DNA of 64,000 nucleotides from Spirosoma validum. Lineage in GTDB: Bacteria > Bacteroidota > Bacteroidia > Cytophagales > Spirosomataceae. The DNA is taken from the NCBI RefSeq assembly GCF_014699035.1, contig NZ_JACXAA010000001.1, positions 744,001 through 808,000 of the forward strand, in the 5' to 3' direction. The notes beneath the pieces were generated by a model. It made no database searches and was not told the DNA's origin. It saw only the letters and a list, made by a program, of their open reading frames with translations. Below are positions 42,445-51,951 of the stretch, in pieces; positions within the stretch are counted from its first letter, which is position 1, and every line of letters begins with the position of its first letter. The position numbers and the translations under genes were made by a program.

Positions 42445-44859
42445 TTAATTACGCAATACGTTGGTCAACGCAAACGCTAGCGTGGCAAGTAAAGAAAGTA
42501 TAGAAATTCTCTCGCCTGTACTCAATTTATTATTATTAAATGGTTTAAATGGAACAATAACTGTTGAGCCCGGCTCCATAATTGGGCGGGTTTTAATAAA
42601 CAAAAAGCGATGTGTACGGGCTTTACGCCCATTTGGATAAATCACATAGGCTTTACGATCGCGGGCGTCTTCGAGAAATCCACCTGCTTCACTAACGTAA
42701 TCATCGAAACTATAATTAGATCTATAGCTAACTAATGCCGGGTTTAACACAGCTCCTTGTATAGAAACTATTTCAGGCCGTCGTGGAACAAATATTGTAT
42801 CATTTGGGCTAAGCAAAAGATTATCCTCAGTATTCGGATTATCCAATATTCGTCTAAGATCTGTACCGATGAGTTGTCCCTGACGCTGAAATTGAGCTGC
42901 CGGTAGATAGGCTTCTGGCCTTAAGCCTCCAGCACGCTTAATAACATCGGCAATACGTTCCTGCCGATTGAAGATTGCGTATGAACCCGGTTGCATAACT
43001 TCGCCACCTATGTATACTTGACGCTGTGGCTCATAAGTAGGAGACGTTCGGACATAAACTATATCAAAAGGTTGTAGGCGAAAAGGAGAATTTGAACCTA
43101 CTGTACTTGATTCTACAGGGCTAATTTGTAAATCCCGATCAATAGAAAATCTAAATATTTTTAAAACTGGATCTCCAGTCTTAGCCGAATCCTCCCGAAT
43201 ACGTCTTGCTACTTCAATTAGATTCGGTTTTGCATTTTCACGAAATCCCCCTGCATTAACAATCAAGTCAGCGATACTCATGTTACTAACAAAGGGTATC
43301 GCTGCAGGTTTATTAACCGCTCCTTCAACTGTAATAAAATACTCCTCACGCAGATCCCGTATGGAAAGAACTGTCAGTATGTCTTGTTGTATGAGCGGAA
43401 TATCAGCTATCTCGCCCCGCATTAGTTTTCCTAAATCAAAAGTCAAGTTCTCTTTGTCAAGGTTGGGTAATTCACGAATGATAGTAGCTCGGTTCAGAAA
43501 GGCGTCTTTTCGTAATCCTTCAGCCCTGTTTATAAGATGACGAACGGTCTCTGTGCCAGGTTCGAGAGCAAAATCGCCTGGTCGCATAACAGCGCCAGCA
43601 ATCTGAACTCGATTTTCGTAACGTTCAAGTATTTTACCGACAAAATAAGTATCTCCTGACTGTGGCACGAAATCATCGATCTGTTTTTCTGTGATTGTCC
43701 TAATTTGCCGTTCTCGGTCCGTGTTCCGACGCAGTGTAATACTAGCTCGATAAGCATCATCAGCAAAACCGCCAGCAAAACTCAGTAATGTCTTAAGTGT
43801 CTCGCCGGGTAATACCTCAAAGATAGCTGGCCTGCGTACCTGACCTGTCATTTCGATATGCGATTGATAATCAGCAACTCGGATCACATCTTGATCCATC
43901 AAACGGATATTATCTCGTTGATCAGCCCGCAAGATATAATCATATAAATCGATGGTACGAACAACCCGATTGCCTCGAATGACGTTAATCTTCCGGAATG
44001 ATCCTGTTGCAGGGTTTGGACCACCTGCTAAATACAAAGCGTTAAAAGCAGAACCAAGTGATGAAATCGTATACGTACCTGGCCTAACAACTTCCCCAAC
44101 AAGAGTCACACGGATACTTCGAATATTCGTTAGGGTCACATTGGCATACGTACCACTGCCAGGAACACCTAATCCCTGATATCCACTTTTACGTAAGCGA
44201 TCTATTATACGAGCCTGTGCTTGCTCAATGGTAAGACCGCTCACGTAAATCGGAGGTAGATTAGGAACTTTAACTTCACCTTCCGGTGAAACTTTAAGTT
44301 TTAGATTGTCAGAAGAAGCTCCCGAGATGTCAATGCCTATTTCGTCATCCGGTCCTACTATGTAATTACGTGGTGTAGCAATACGTAGATTTGGTTCAAA
44401 CGTTAGGCTGGCGTTAGCAAATAGAGATGCTCCAAATACGGCTAACCCACCACTTACTTCGCGTCGGGTGGTAGTAGGTAATGAATCTATACTTGTACGT
44501 GTTGATACATCGGAGGGCAATGTACGAGCATTGCTGGAAGAGGTAGTAACTTTATCTTTTGCTTGTGCTGTGCCTTGTGATCGAATCTCAGCAATCCGCC
44601 GACGCATAGTTGTGATATCGGTTAACGTATATCCCTGCGACATAGCAGCTTGCTCAATCTGGGGTTCGCTTAATCCACGGCTCTGTGCCTGACGATAGAA
44701 ATCAATTATTTGTTCATCGCTTAACTGATTTGCCCGTGAACCAGCCTGTTGAGCAGTTGTTATACTATTTCCTGTCAGTATAAATAACAGGAGAACAAAT
44801 ACAAATTGATAATTACGGCGGATAAAATGTGACAATTTGTCGTTAAGAAGCATAAACAA
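42445..44859 (-). CDS. polysaccharide export outer-membrane protein (Wza-like, many SLBB domains)
   Basis: An 804-residue protein with signal peptide (about 1-37, NSITTAQQ), a helical SHOCT-like segment (DEQIIDFYRQAQSRGLSEPQ), the Poly_export domain (about 165-255, YIVGPDDEIGIDISG and VPNLPPIYVSGLTIEQAQ), then five to six SLBB repeats (for example VTLVGEVVRPGTYTISSLGS, VQIAGAVMRPGDFALEPGTE, VYIGGEVMQPGSYAIFNRQE). The tail has a final helix (ISILSLLATLAFALTNVL). It is much longer than E. coli Wza (about 380 aa), as is common in Bacteroidota. It would form the periplasmic and outer-membrane export channel. First gene of the minus-strand locus; start is 44859 or 44853. Confidence 0.9.
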   Translation of the reverse strand: MFMLLNDKLSHFIRRNYQFVFVLLLFILTGNSITTAQQAGSRANQLSDEQIIDFYRQAQSRGLSEPQIEQAAMSQGYTLTDITTMRRRIAEIRSQGTAQAKDKVTTSSSNARTLPSDVSTRTSIDSLPTTTRREVSGGLAVFGASLFANASLTFEPNLRIATPRNYIVGPDDEIGIDISGASSDNLKLKVSPEGEVKVPNLPPIYVSGLTIEQAQARIIDRLRKSGYQGLGVPGSGTYANVTLTNIRSIRVTLVGEVVRPGTYTISSLGSAFNALYLAGGPNPATGSFRKINVIRGNRVVRTIDLYDYILRADQRDNIRLMDQDVIRVADYQSHIEMTGQVRRPAIFEVLPGETLKTLLSFAGGFADDAYRASITLRRNTDRERQIRTITEKQIDDFVPQSGDTYFVGKILERYENRVQIAGAVMRPGDFALEPGTETVRHLINRAEGLRKDAFLNRATIIRELPNLDKENLTFDLGKLMRGEIADIPLIQQDILTVLSIRDLREEYFITVEGAVNKPAAIPFVSNMSIADLIVNAGGFRENAKPNLIEVARRIREDSAKTGDPVLKIFRFSIDRDLQISPVESSTVGSNSPFRLQPFDIVYVRTSPTYEPQRQVYIGGEVMQPGSYAIFNRQERIADVIKRAGGLRPEAYLPAAQFQRQGQLIGTDLRRILDNPNTEDNLLLSPNDTIFVPRRPEIVSIQGAVLNPALVSYRSNYSFDDYVSEAGGFLEDARDRKAYVIYPNGRKARTHRFLFIKTRPIMEPGSTVIVPFKPFNNNKLSTGERISILSLLATLAFALTNVLRN

Positions 44860-44885
44860 TGGCTAATGGGCCAAAATTTGAATTG

Positions 44886-44893
44886 CAAAATTA
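44886..44893 (-). promoter_or_regulatory. possible -7 box of the polysaccharide operon
   Basis: On the minus strand TAATTTTG matches TAnnTTTG, 27 bp before the Wza-like start. No TTG is found at the usual distance, so only the -7 half is supported. Confidence 0.3.
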
Positions 44894-44958
44894 ATAGAAA
44901 CATTCATAAAATAGCATTTGTCTACTAATGACGTATGCATACTGACCCATATCCTACG

Positions 44959-44988
44959 TTGAAGTAACACCATAATGCACTAAATTTG
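44959..44988 (+). promoter_or_regulatory. Bacteroidota-type promoter of secA
   Basis: TTG (44959-44961), a 19-bp spacer and TAAATTTG (44981-44988) match the Bacteroidota -33/-7 consensus. Transcription would begin near 44995, leaving a leader of about 80 nt before the SecA start. Confidence 0.6.
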
Positions 44989-45077
44989 CAGGAAAACGGC
45001 TAATAGTTATTAGATAAACAGTGTTATATTTTCAATAAACCAGTGCCTATTAACCGACGATTTTTGATTCAAGAAAT

Positions 45078-48000
45078 ATGATTAATCTCATAGCTAAACT
45101 TTTCGGTACTAAGTCACAACGAGACATTAAGGACCTATTTCCGTATGTCGACAAGGTAAATGCCGAGTTTATCCAATTAAAAGCTCTCTCCAATGACGAG
45201 TTACGTCAGATGTCAGATGAGCTCAAAGCGTATATTACGGATGAGTTAAGCGGTATTGACAATCAACTCGCTGAACTTAACGAACATGCTGCCCAAACTG
45301 ATGTAGATGTTAATGAAAAAGAACAACTCTTCAATCAGATTGATAAACTCGAGGCTGATCGCAATACGGAATTAGAACGTGTTTTATTAGACATTCTGCC
45401 TCGTGCTTTTGCTGTTATTAAGGAAACTGCCCGTCGGTTTACTGAAAACGAGGAGTTAATCGTGACAGCTACCGATTTCGATCGCGAAATAGCTTCCCGT
45501 AAGAAAAATGTGATAATCAATGGGGAGCAGGCTCATTGGGCTAATCGTTGGGATGCTGCCGGTACGCCGATCAAGTGGGATATGGTTCACTATGATGTTC
45601 AAATCATCGGGGGTGTCGTATTGCATCAGGGGAAAATTGCTGAAATGGCTACTGGTGAAGGAAAAACCCTTGTGGCTACGTTTCCGGCATTCCTAAATGG
45701 TCTGGCTGGCCGGGGCGTACATATTGTAACGGTTAACGATTACCTCGCCAAACGTGACTCGGAATGGATGGCTCCTCTCTTTGAGTTTCACGGCCTGCGT
45801 GTGGACTGTATTGATAAGCATCAGCCAAACTCAGAGCAACGCAAACATGCCTATTTGGCCGATATTACCTATGGCACAAATAACGAATTTGGTTTCGATT
45901 ACCTGCGCGACAATATGGCTCGCGAAACGGGTGAACTGGTCCAGCGAAAACACCACTACGCAATGGTGGATGAGGTTGACTCGGTATTGATTGATGATGC
46001 CCGAACACCATTGATTATTAGCGGTCCGGTTCCTCGTGGTGATGAGCAGGAATACATTGAATTAAAACCTCGTGTGTCTCGCGTTGTTGAAGCGCAGCGT
46101 AAGTTGGTCTATGATTTTCTGAACGATGCAAAGAGAAAAATAGCTGCGGGTGATGAAAAAGAAGGGGGTTTGTCATTATTTCGGGCGCACCGTGGCCTGC
46201 CAAAGCATAAGCCGTTAATCAAATTTCTGAGTGAAACAGGCAATAAGGCCCTACTCCAGAAAACGGAAGCAATTTATCTGGCCGAAAACCAGAAATTGAT
46301 GCCCGAAGCGGATGCTCCCCTGTATTTCACCATTGATGAGCGGCATAATAGCATTGATCTGACTGAGAAAGGGATTGACTTTATCACCGGAACGGGTGAA
46401 GATCACAATTTCTTCATTCTGCCCGATCTTTCGATTGATCTGAATACTATTGACAAGGACGATGATTTCTCGGAACAGGAGAAAATACTTCACAAAGAAG
46501 CGGTTATTCGGGATTATGCGGTTAAAACACAGCGTATCAATACCGTTAACCAGTTATTGAAAGCTTATACTCTGTTCGAGAAAGACACTGAATACGTCAT
46601 TATGGACGGAAAGGTGAAGATTGTGGATGAACAGACGGGCCGGATTATGGAGGGACGTCGCTGGTCGGATGGATTACACCAGGCCGTTGAAGCGAAGGAA
46701 AACGTGAAGGTTGAAGATGCTACGCAAACGTACGCGACCGTTACACTCCAGAATTACTTCCGCATGTATCATAAGCGGGCAGGTATGACCGGTACGGCTG
46801 AGACGGAAGCTTCTGAATTCTGGCAGATCTATAAAATGGACGTAGTGGTTATTCCAACGAACCGATCCATCAGCCGTAAGGACGAAGAAGACAAAGTATA
46901 TCGATCAGTGCGGGAGAAATACAATGCCGTCGTCGAAGAAATTATGGCACTTGTCGAGAAAGGTCGCCCAGTGCTGGTCGGTACTACGTCGGTTGAGAAT
47001 TCTGAATTGCTGAGTCGATTACTGACATTGCGTAAAATTCAGCACCAGGTTCTGAACGCCAAATATCACCAGCGCGAAGCTGAAATTGTGGCTACCGCAG
47101 GCTTACCCGGTAACGTAACAATTGCTACTAACATGGCCGGACGGGGTACAGATATTAAACTGACTCCTGAATCGAGGTCGGCCGGCGGTCTGGCCATCAT
47201 TGGTACAGAACGGCATGAGTCGCGTCGGGTCGATCGTCAGTTGCGAGGACGTTCGGGTCGTCAGGGGGATCCGGGTACGTCGCAGTTCTTTGTCTCGCTC
47301 GAAGATAGCCTGATGCGTTTGTTCGGCTCGGAACGTATTGCTAAAGTGATGGACCGAATGGGACTGGAAGAGGGCGAAGTTATTCAGCATTCGATGATTA
47401 CTAAATCCATCGAACGGGCGCAGAAGAAGGTGGAAGAAAACAACTTCGGAATCCGGAAACGTCTGCTGGAATATGACGACGTAATGAATTATCAGCGCGA
47501 AGCCATTTACAAACGTCGTCGGAATGCCTTGTTCGGAGATCGTTTGCCCTTGGACATTGCCAATACGATGTACGACGTAGTAGAAGAGACCGTTAACAAT
47601 GCCGAAGGAAACTACGAAGAAATAAAACTTCAACTCCTGACCACACTCGGTTTCTCGCCCGAATTGACAGATGCTGACTTTAATCGACTAAAAAAACCAG
47701 ACCAAATTCGGCGGCTGTATGATGAAGTCGAAGCCCATTATCAGGACAAGAATCAGGCTATTGCCGAAAAGGCATTGCCTATTCTGACGCAAGTTCTGAA
47801 TGAGCAGGGGCATCAGATCAAGAACATTGTGGTGCCCTTCTCAGATGGTATGCACGAATTAACGGTTGTTTCGGACCTGCGGAAAGCCGTTGACACCGGT
47901 GCTCGTGATATCGTAACCGAGATGGAAAAAGCTGTGACGCTGTCAGTAATCGACCAGGAATGGAAAGAGCATTTGCGCGAAATGGACGACCTGAAGCAGT

Positions 48001-48473
48001 CCGTGCAAAATGCGGTCTTTGAGCAGAAAGATCCGCTTCTTGTTTATAAATTCGAGTCGGTAGAGTTGTTCAAACGTTTCCTCAGTAAGGTTAATTTTGA
48101 TACGATCAATTTCCTGACCAAAGCCGATATTCCGGCGCAGGAACCGGAAGAAGTGCAACAGGAAATTCGCCAGGCTCCAGAGCAACGCCGTCCGCAGCCT
48201 CAACCAAAGCTGCACACCAATGTAGAAGATTTTGACGATGATCATCTGGCAACTGGTCCTGAGGAATATGCCCGACGGATGGCCGAAAATGACGCAATGG
48301 GTGCTGGTGCACCGCCCATGCCTCCTCAACGACAAGCGCCTGTACGTGTAGCCAAGTTAGACCGGAATGCTCGGGTTAATGTACAATACGCTGACGGTTC
48401 AGTGAAGCGCGATGTTAAATTCAAAACCGTTGAGAATGATGTTGTTAGCGGCAAAGCTATGCTGATCGAGTAA
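45078..48473 (+). CDS. secA: preprotein translocase ATPase SecA
   Basis: An 1131-residue SecA, the motor that pushes preproteins through SecYEG. NBD1 has MATGEGKTLVATFPAFLNG (Walker A) and VDEVDSVLIDDARTPLIISG (Walker B); NBD2 has VGTTSVENSELLSRLL, TNMAGRGTDIKL and RQLRGRSGRQGDPG. The preprotein cross-linking region, MTGTAETEASEF and the helical scaffold/wing (DEWKEH-like IDQEWKEHLREMDDL) are present. Compared with E. coli (901 aa) it carries a long insert around residues 345-480, typical of Bacteroidota SecA, and a Gln/Pro-rich tail. The C-terminus (VKRDVKFKTVENDVVSGKAM) lacks the usual zinc-binding Cys motif. Own promoter at 44959; strong terminator follows. Confidence 0.98.
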   Translation: MINLIAKLFGTKSQRDIKDLFPYVDKVNAEFIQLKALSNDELRQMSDELKAYITDELSGIDNQLAELNEHAAQTDVDVNEKEQLFNQIDKLEADRNTELERVLLDILPRAFAVIKETARRFTENEELIVTATDFDREIASRKKNVIINGEQAHWANRWDAAGTPIKWDMVHYDVQIIGGVVLHQGKIAEMATGEGKTLVATFPAFLNGLAGRGVHIVTVNDYLAKRDSEWMAPLFEFHGLRVDCIDKHQPNSEQRKHAYLADITYGTNNEFGFDYLRDNMARETGELVQRKHHYAMVDEVDSVLIDDARTPLIISGPVPRGDEQEYIELKPRVSRVVEAQRKLVYDFLNDAKRKIAAGDEKEGGLSLFRAHRGLPKHKPLIKFLSETGNKALLQKTEAIYLAENQKLMPEADAPLYFTIDERHNSIDLTEKGIDFITGTGEDHNFFILPDLSIDLNTIDKDDDFSEQEKILHKEAVIRDYAVKTQRINTVNQLLKAYTLFEKDTEYVIMDGKVKIVDEQTGRIMEGRRWSDGLHQAVEAKENVKVEDATQTYATVTLQNYFRMYHKRAGMTGTAETEASEFWQIYKMDVVVIPTNRSISRKDEEDKVYRSVREKYNAVVEEIMALVEKGRPVLVGTTSVENSELLSRLLTLRKIQHQVLNAKYHQREAEIVATAGLPGNVTIATNMAGRGTDIKLTPESRSAGGLAIIGTERHESRRVDRQLRGRSGRQGDPGTSQFFVSLEDSLMRLFGSERIAKVMDRMGLEEGEVIQHSMITKSIERAQKKVEENNFGIRKRLLEYDDVMNYQREAIYKRRRNALFGDRLPLDIANTMYDVVEETVNNAEGNYEEIKLQLLTTLGFSPELTDADFNRLKKPDQIRRLYDEVEAHYQDKNQAIAEKALPILTQVLNEQGHQIKNIVVPFSDGMHELTVVSDLRKAVDTGARDIVTEMEKAVTLSVIDQEWKEHLREMDDLKQSVQNAVFEQKDPLLVYKFESVELFKRFLSKVNFDTINFLTKADIPAQEPEEVQQEIRQAPEQRRPQPQPKLHTNVEDFDDDHLATGPEEYARRMAENDAMGAGAPPMPPQRQAPVRVAKLDRNARVNVQYADGSVKRDVKFKTVENDVVSGKAMLIE

Positions 48474-48495
48474 GAACGTAACGAAAGCTTATATG

Positions 48496-48531
48496 ACGTC
48501 CTCCAGACTACTTGTCTGGAGGACGTTTTTT
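48496..48531 (+). terminator. secA terminator
   Basis: A perfect 13-bp stem (48496-48508 with 48514-48526), a 5-nt loop and six Ts, starting 22 bp after the secA stop. Confidence 0.93.
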
Positions 48532-48589
48532 GTTATTAACATCTGCGTTAAAGACACTTTTCCGCAAAGCAAGCCGTTATCAAGTCAGC

Positions 48590-49672
48590 ATGAATACCGC
48601 TATTTTTCCGCTGTTTCTGTACGGGCTGTTTTCACTATGGTCCCTGACCGAACCGATCCGGCTGCGTTCTGAATCGTTACCTTTTACGCCGAAAGAATTT
48701 TACATCGCTACCGTAACCGACCAACGCTCCGAACGTGGTCCTGTAGCCCGGCTGGCCTTAACGTTGAACCAGGGAACTCAGCCTGTTGATCTGGACCGAG
48801 GAGTCGCCAGCAGTTTTCAGCAATTTATTAACCAGGGGATGAAGCAGAATAAATCGCTACGTCCCATTGCCATGCGAGTCCGCCAGTGCCGAATAAGCGA
48901 AACGGCCAATGGTAACCGCGTTACTGGTCAATTTACATTTTCGGTTGCTTTTGACTTGCTGGGGAAAGATGACGCTGGCGATGAAACCAGTACTCGACTG
49001 ACCGAATATAAGGGCAGTGCGAACTATACGCGGCCGCTGAGCCAGACGACGGTTGTTGAATCAACCCTGCGCCAGACGTTAGTTTCTTCGTTACGTAGTT
49101 TAAATGACTACATGAACCGCGAAAGCGGCCGTAATGAGAAGCTGGCCAAGAGTTTAAAAATCAATTTTATAGATGATACTAGAATTACAGACGATGATAC
49201 AGTTCACTACAATCCTGACCGTAAATTAATCTGGGCCGACTTTAAGGCTGAACCACGTCGGGGTAGTCATTACGCGGCTGAAGTATTTACCAGCTTTGCC
49301 TACGAAGGCAAGAGTATCGTTAAGGATGGGGTCATTATTCTTAATTTGACTGCCAAAGCCTACATGCTGAAAAACTCATCATGGGGTCGTTCCGACGCTC
49401 GCAATGCCTATGCATTGAATCATGAGCAACGCCATTTTGATATCGTAAAGATTGTATCGGAGCGATTCAAGCGGAAAATTCAGGATAATATTCTAACGCT
49501 GGAGGACTACAACAGCCAAATGCAATATGAGTTTATTGAGTCATACCGGGACATGAACCGAATGCAGACTCAATACGACGACGAAACGAATCATAGCCTG
49601 AATCAGGCCGCTCAGGAACGTTGGAACCAAAAAATTGACGCAGAACTACGTAGTTTTGGGGCGATAAAATAA
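48590..49672 (+). CDS. DUF922 protein, possible secreted zinc protease
   Basis: A 360-residue protein. The ATG at 48590 begins a hydrophobic signal (MNTAIFPLFLYGLFSLWSL); a longer frame from a TTG at 48512 starts inside the secA terminator and is unlikely. The N-terminal half (about 30-190) is unassigned and beta-rich. The C-terminal part (about 205-350) matches DUF922, listed as a predicted secreted Zn-dependent protease: LIWADFKAEPRRGSHYAAEV and LNHEQRHFDIVKIVSE, where HEQRH gives an HExxH-like motif. Activity is unproven for this family. It is followed 9 bp later by a glycosyltransferase gene. Confidence 0.8.
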   Translation: MNTAIFPLFLYGLFSLWSLTEPIRLRSESLPFTPKEFYIATVTDQRSERGPVARLALTLNQGTQPVDLDRGVASSFQQFINQGMKQNKSLRPIAMRVRQCRISETANGNRVTGQFTFSVAFDLLGKDDAGDETSTRLTEYKGSANYTRPLSQTTVVESTLRQTLVSSLRSLNDYMNRESGRNEKLAKSLKINFIDDTRITDDDTVHYNPDRKLIWADFKAEPRRGSHYAAEVFTSFAYEGKSIVKDGVIILNLTAKAYMLKNSSWGRSDARNAYALNHEQRHFDIVKIVSERFKRKIQDNILTLEDYNSQMQYEFIESYRDMNRMQTQYDDETNHSLNQAAQERWNQKIDAELRSFGAIK

Positions 49673-49681
49673 GCGTCTTTT

Positions 49682-50809
49682 TTGAAAAAACTCCGCATTC
49701 TGCACGTTAGTACGGCTCATCAGCCTCAAGATCCGCGCATTGTCTTTAAGCAATGTCAAACCTTAGCTGGCTCGTACGATGTATTTTGCGCCTTACCGAA
49801 TGCAGATCCAACTATAGCGTCTGGTATTCACTTTATCCGTTTGCCTTATTACCAACGCGTCATTTGGCGAACGCTGCTTACCTGCCCTCTCGTTTTATTA
49901 CGTTGTTTATGGCTTCGTCCAGCCCTTGTGCATGTTTATGTACCGGAGTTTTTACCATTCGCCTACGTTTTTCGATGGCTGGGTGCAAAAGTGATTTATG
50001 AGGTTCAGGAAAACCTCCATAAAAAAATGCATCTTAAGACGTATAACCGGGGATACGTATCAGAAACGGTTTTTCGTTGGTTTGATCGTCTTGCCCGACG
50101 GCATTTTTATTTTATTTTCACAGAACACGGCTACTTAGATACATATATCCGATTGTCTAAGCCTTATGAAGTTATCTACAATTATCCTCTTTTATCACTT
50201 TTGGAACCGTTTCGACGGCCATATCAGCCTAATCTAGAGAAACCAGTCTTTTTTTACATCGGTTGGCTTAGTTTTGAGCGGGCATTCGATACACTTGTGG
50301 AAAGTTTAGCACGCTTAAAGTCAACCTATCCTACTTTTCAAGTGCATCTGTTTGGCCAACGAACGTTTACTGATGCTGATCTGGACAGGCTTCCTGCTTT
50401 TGAGAAAATACGTACTAATCTAATTTTTCATGGCTATAAAGATCAGCGTGAAGCTTTTTCGTATACTGTTCATGCAACGGTAGGATTAGCGTTGTTAAAA
50501 CCCGTTGGCGACTATCCCGACTCGTACACAACTAAATTATTTGAGTATATGGCATTAAGTTTGCCAGTTGTTACGTCCGATTTTTTGCTTTACAAAGATG
50601 TTGTCGAACGTCACAAGTGTGGTTTTTGCGTATCTCCCAATGATCCAGCACAGATTTCTGCCGCCATTGCTTATTTGATTGAACACCCTAACGAGGCTTG
50701 TGCTATGGGCCAGCGGGGGCGAATGGCTGTAGAGAAAGAATATAACTGGAGTACAGAAGCGCAGAAATTACTCAATTTTTATACGCATATACTTTATGGG
50801 GCAGATTGA
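49682..50809 (+). CDS. GT4-like glycosyltransferase with TTG start
   Basis: A 375-residue GT-B enzyme. The only in-frame start that keeps the first beta strand is TTG at 49682 (KKLRILHVSTAHQPQDPRIV), 9 bp after the DUF922 stop. The N-terminal domain has the DPRI-F-K pattern of GT4 enzymes (HQPQDPRIVFKQC), VHVYVPEFLPF and KVIYEVQEN; the C-terminal donor domain has FFYIGWLSFERAFDTLVESL, LFEYMALSLPVVTSDFLLYK and GRMAVEKEYNWSTEAQKLL. It is outside the polysaccharide locus at 26-45 kb, so may serve another glycan. Donor unknown. Confidence 0.85.
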   Translation: MKKLRILHVSTAHQPQDPRIVFKQCQTLAGSYDVFCALPNADPTIASGIHFIRLPYYQRVIWRTLLTCPLVLLRCLWLRPALVHVYVPEFLPFAYVFRWLGAKVIYEVQENLHKKMHLKTYNRGYVSETVFRWFDRLARRHFYFIFTEHGYLDTYIRLSKPYEVIYNYPLLSLLEPFRRPYQPNLEKPVFFYIGWLSFERAFDTLVESLARLKSTYPTFQVHLFGQRTFTDADLDRLPAFEKIRTNLIFHGYKDQREAFSYTVHATVGLALLKPVGDYPDSYTTKLFEYMALSLPVVTSDFLLYKDVVERHKCGFCVSPNDPAQISAAIAYLIEHPNEACAMGQRGRMAVEKEYNWSTEAQKLLNFYTHILYGAD

Positions 50810-50848
50810 GAACTTTGTCTCCTTAAAACTAGATATTACCAACACATT

Positions 50849-50876
50849 ATGGTATTGTTCCAATGTTCAATACCAT
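50849..50876. promoter_or_regulatory. 28-bp dyad between glycosyltransferase and ketosynthase genes
   Basis: ATGGTATTG (50849-50857) and CAATACCAT (50868-50876) form a perfect 9-bp dyad with a 10-bp centre. It could be an operator for the FabH-like gene starting 73 bp downstream, or a weak terminator for the glycosyltransferase gene (GTTTT follows). Confidence 0.4.
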
Positions 50877-50949
50877 GTTTTCACGGCAGGATTTAACTTT
50901 AACTATTAATTCAGGTTATACCTGCGTTAGACCTCTATTTTTTGGCCTG

Positions 50950-51888
50950 ATGTACATACATGCAGTAAGTCACTACTTGCCTACGCAGGTAGTTGGTAAC
51001 GAACATTTCACGCAGCTCAATGGACTTTCCAGCGACTGGATTATCGAGCGCACTGGCATTCTGGAGCGCCGAAAAGCCGCACCCGGTGAGAATACAAATA
51101 CAATGACCATCGAAGTCGTTAAACGACTCATGGAAAAGACGGACCTAACAACGGTCGATCTAATTGTTGGTGGAACGTATACTCCCTACGATACCATTGT
51201 TTCAATCGCCCATGAAGCCCAACATTTTCTGGGCATTGCCGATATTCCGACTATTTCGATCTCAACGGCCTGTTCATCGCTGCTGAACGCCATTGAAGTA
51301 GTTGAGGGCTATTTTGCGCTTAACAAAGCCACCAGAGCACTAGTCATCGTGTCTGAGCATAATACGCTCTATTATAACGAGAAAGACACGATTTCAGGGC
51401 ACTTATGGGGCGACGGTGCGGCAGCACTACTTATCACCAAAGAACGTCAGAACGAAAAGGATTTCGATGTAAAAGCTCTGATAACGGGAGGAGCGGCTCA
51501 TACATCTAAAGCAACTACAGGCGTAATGATGAAACCAGCCGATGGGGGGGTTACTATGCCGCATGGTCGCGACGTGTTTATTAATGCCTGTCAGTACATG
51601 CCCAAAGCTAGCTTACAGGTTCTCGAACAATGCGGACTTACACTGGCTGACGTCGACTACGTATTACCGCATCAGGCGAATCTGCGCATCTCACGTAACG
51701 TAATGAATACGCTTGGTTTGCCAGAAGAGAAGTTGATTTCTAATATCCAGTATTATGGTAACACGGGTTGTGCTGGCTGTGCCATTGCTCTTTCCGAAAA
51801 GTGGGACACCTTCAAGAAAGGCGAGCACATTGTTATCACTGTGTTTGGAGGTGGTTATTCTTACGGAGCGATGCTGGTAGAAGTATAG
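50950..51888 (+). CDS. 3-oxoacyl-ACP synthase III (FabH-like)
   Basis: A 312-residue ketosynthase III from the ATG at 50950 (MYIHAVSHYLPTQVVGNEHF); the longer frame to 50863 starts inside a dyad and is not conserved-looking. It has the FabH/chalcone-synthase fold with IIERTGILERR, the catalytic Cys in ISTACSSLLNAIE, His in YVLPHQANLRIS and Asn in QYYGNTGCAGCAI, giving the Cys-His-Asn triad. FabH condenses acetyl-CoA with malonyl-ACP to start fatty acid synthesis; several Bacteroidota paralogues act in other lipids, so the symbol is withheld. It ends in the shared palindrome with the M1 peptidase gene. Confidence 0.9.
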   Translation: MYIHAVSHYLPTQVVGNEHFTQLNGLSSDWIIERTGILERRKAAPGENTNTMTIEVVKRLMEKTDLTTVDLIVGGTYTPYDTIVSIAHEAQHFLGIADIPTISISTACSSLLNAIEVVEGYFALNKATRALVIVSEHNTLYYNEKDTISGHLWGDGAAALLITKERQNEKDFDVKALITGGAAHTSKATTGVMMKPADGGVTMPHGRDVFINACQYMPKASLQVLEQCGLTLADVDYVLPHQANLRISRNVMNTLGLPEEKLISNIQYYGNTGCAGCAIALSEKWDTFKKGEHIVITVFGGGYSYGAMLVEV

Positions 51889-51951
51889 GATAAAATAAAA
51901 GGAGAAGGGTAACGAACTACCCTTCTCCTTTTATTTTATCCTATACTTCTA
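51878..51951. terminator. bidirectional terminator, 34-bp perfect inverted repeat spanning both stop codons
   Basis: Arms 51878-51911 and 51918-51951 are perfectly complementary, with a 6-nt loop. The left arm includes the last codons and stop of the FabH-like gene (stop 51886-51888); the right arm ends at the stop of the M1 peptidase gene (51949-51951). A/T runs in the stem give both strands a T-rich tract. Confidence 0.88.

Noticed and set aside
47103..47633. 176-codon minus-strand frame inside secA
   Set aside because: Antisense of a highly conserved SecA region (NBD2), so its length follows from codon constraints on the other strand.
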